Shown here one piece after another: positions 63,254-64,000 of a stretch of DNA of 64,000 nucleotides. Source of the DNA: DASRFR01 sp035651455 (GTDB taxonomy: Bacteria; Acidobacteriota; Terriglobia; Terriglobales; Acidobacteriaceae); NCBI GenBank assembly GCA_035651455.1, contig DASRFR010000058.1, positions 620,001 to 684,000 of the forward strand, read 5' to 3'. Below the pieces are notes generated by a model that saw only the letters and a program-made list of their open reading frames with translations, was not told the origin of the DNA and did no database searches. The position numbers and the translations under genes are program-made. The first letter of the stretch is position 1. Each line of letters starts with the position of its first letter.

Positions 63254-63397
63254 ATGCAGCGCAAGATGTTCTGGGCGATTTTCATCCTTCTCGGATTCCT
63301 GGCCGACGTTTTTCTGCCGCTCTGGTGGGGCATCGCGGCCACCCTTCCCGCGCTCGCCATTTCCTGGTGGATTGCCTACCGCAGCGATTGGTTTTGA
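63254..63397 (+). CDS. Small two-helix membrane protein
   Basis: The 47 residues have two hydrophobic helices (MFWAIFILLGFLADVFLPLWW and GIAATLPALAISWWIAYRSDW) with almost nothing else. It starts with ATG at 63254. Too short for family recognition, but the composition is that of a real small membrane protein. It lies 46 bases past nth and converges with the lipid A acyltransferase gene. A role is unknown. Confidence 0.6.
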   Translation: MQRKMFWAIFILLGFLADVFLPLWWGIAATLPALAISWWIAYRSDWF

Positions 63398-63421
63398 TTC
63401 GTCTTCCGGGACTGCGCCCGG

Positions 63422-64000
63422 TTAATACAGGCCAGGCTCTCCCACCGGCCGTGTCTTCCAGCGCCGGTGCACCCACAACCACTGGTCAGGATATCGCCGT
63501 ACATACTCCTCAATCACCTTTGTAAACATTGCGGTGTTAGCGATCACGTCCGCGTCATCATTGCCCGTCCGGATTAACTGGAGCGCCGGATCGAAGCGCA
63601 GGCGATACTTTTTCATACGTCGATCCCATACTGTGAAGCCCGGTACCACGGCCGCGTCCGTCCGCAGTGCAATTCTTGCCAGGCCGCTCGCCGTGCATGC
63701 CGGGACACCGAAGAATGGCACAAACACGCCCTGCGGTGGCGTCATATTCGTGTCCATCAATATCCCCACCGTCTCGCCGGCGCGCATCGCCCCCAGCAGG
63801 CCGCGCACGAAGTCGTCCTTGTCGACAGTCGTGTTTCCGTGCATCGTGCGGTACTGGCGTATCAAGCGGTCGAGGTAGGGATTATCGAGCGGGCGCATGA
63901 CGATGCGCAGCGGATGTCCATAGATGGAATGAGCGAAAGCTGACAGCTCCCATCCCCCCAGGTGTCCCGTCAGGAAGAGCACACCCTTGCCTAGCTGAAA
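63422..64000 (-). CDS. Lipid A/KDO2 acyltransferase (LpxL/HtrB family), partial
   Basis: The gene enters from beyond the right edge. The 192 visible residues have the HX4E catalytic motif in TGHLGGWELSAF, then RPLDNPYLDRLIRQYR, GILMDTNMTPPQGVFVPFFGVPACTASGLARIAL and the end YVRRYPDQWLWVHRRWKTRP. This is the LpxL/HtrB class that adds a secondary acyl chain to lipid A, which supports a Gram-negative envelope. The first part of about 100 residues, with the membrane anchor, is outside the window. Its stop lies 25 bases past a small convergent membrane gene. Confidence 0.92.
   Translation of the reverse strand, partial: FQLGKGVLFLTGHLGGWELSAFAHSIYGHPLRIVMRPLDNPYLDRLIRQYRTMHGNTTVDKDDFVRGLLGAMRAGETVGILMDTNMTPPQGVFVPFFGVPACTASGLARIALRTDAAVVPGFTVWDRRMKKYRLRFDPALQLIRTGNDDADVIANTAMFTKVIEEYVRRYPDQWLWVHRRWKTRPVGEPGLY

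Overview
The window looks like chromosomal DNA of an Acidobacteriota member, probably class Terriglobia. I infer this from fairly high G+C by eye, the many histidine kinases and response regulators, a TIGR03803-type repeat protein, glycine-rich secreted proteins with VirB10-like domains, and an SEC-C-ended SecA. No 16S gene is present, so the placement is an inference. About 60 genes are supported. No CRISPR array, complete tRNA, rRNA gene or intact insertion sequence was seen.

Layout. 1-3.6 kb: a zinc-ribbon response regulator, a Crp/Fnr regulator, a radical-SAM gene remnant, and a small gene behind two tandem palindromes. 3.6-9.4 kb: groES-groEL, then GH130 / GT4 / GH130 carbohydrate genes. 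9.4-10.5 kb: gene-poor DNA holding the 3' half of a tRNA-Lys(CTT), which looks like a scar of site-specific integration. 10.5-26.1 kb: a large signalling block. It starts with a PAS-PP2C phosphatase, two receiver-kinases, two single receivers and a PilZ protein. A kaiC, two kaiB genes, two PAS histidine kinases, an Rcp1-like receiver and a receiver domain fused to an alpha-glucan phosphorylase follow. 26.1-27.6 kb: decayed DNA with a CPBP-protease remnant.

27.6-38.6 kb: a bacterial neprosin, a beta-barrel protein, an atypical NRAMP transporter with a coupled lipoprotein, a repeat protein, a SnoaL pseudogene, DMT transporters, an M50 protease with CBS domains and a ComEA-like protein. 38.7-40.9 kb: an oxidative-stress and iron group in which oxyR diverges from a DpsL-like ferritin and a [2Fe-2S] ferredoxin, with a good OxyR operator between them, followed by an orphan pqqA of 25 codons. 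41-64 kb: mostly housekeeping. This part holds an acyl-activating/ACP/acyltransferase fusion, secA, purC, cvpA, a Fis-type regulator, a TPR protein, an SDR, a pilin, an Asp-box lipoprotein, mnmA-iscS, citrate synthase, a DedA protein, nth, and a lipid A acyltransferase cut by the window edge.

The most interesting region is 16.5-26.1 kb. A KaiA-less KaiBC pair, with a long C-terminal coiled coil on KaiC and Ser-Ser at the autophosphorylation position, sits among tightly packed kinases and receivers. The last gene puts a receiver domain directly on a glycogen-degrading enzyme. The arrangement suggests a clock, timer or redox phosphorelay that acts on glycogen breakdown without a transcription factor. 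That reading is inference from gene order and domains. The domains, gene overlaps and key residues are visible in the sequence.
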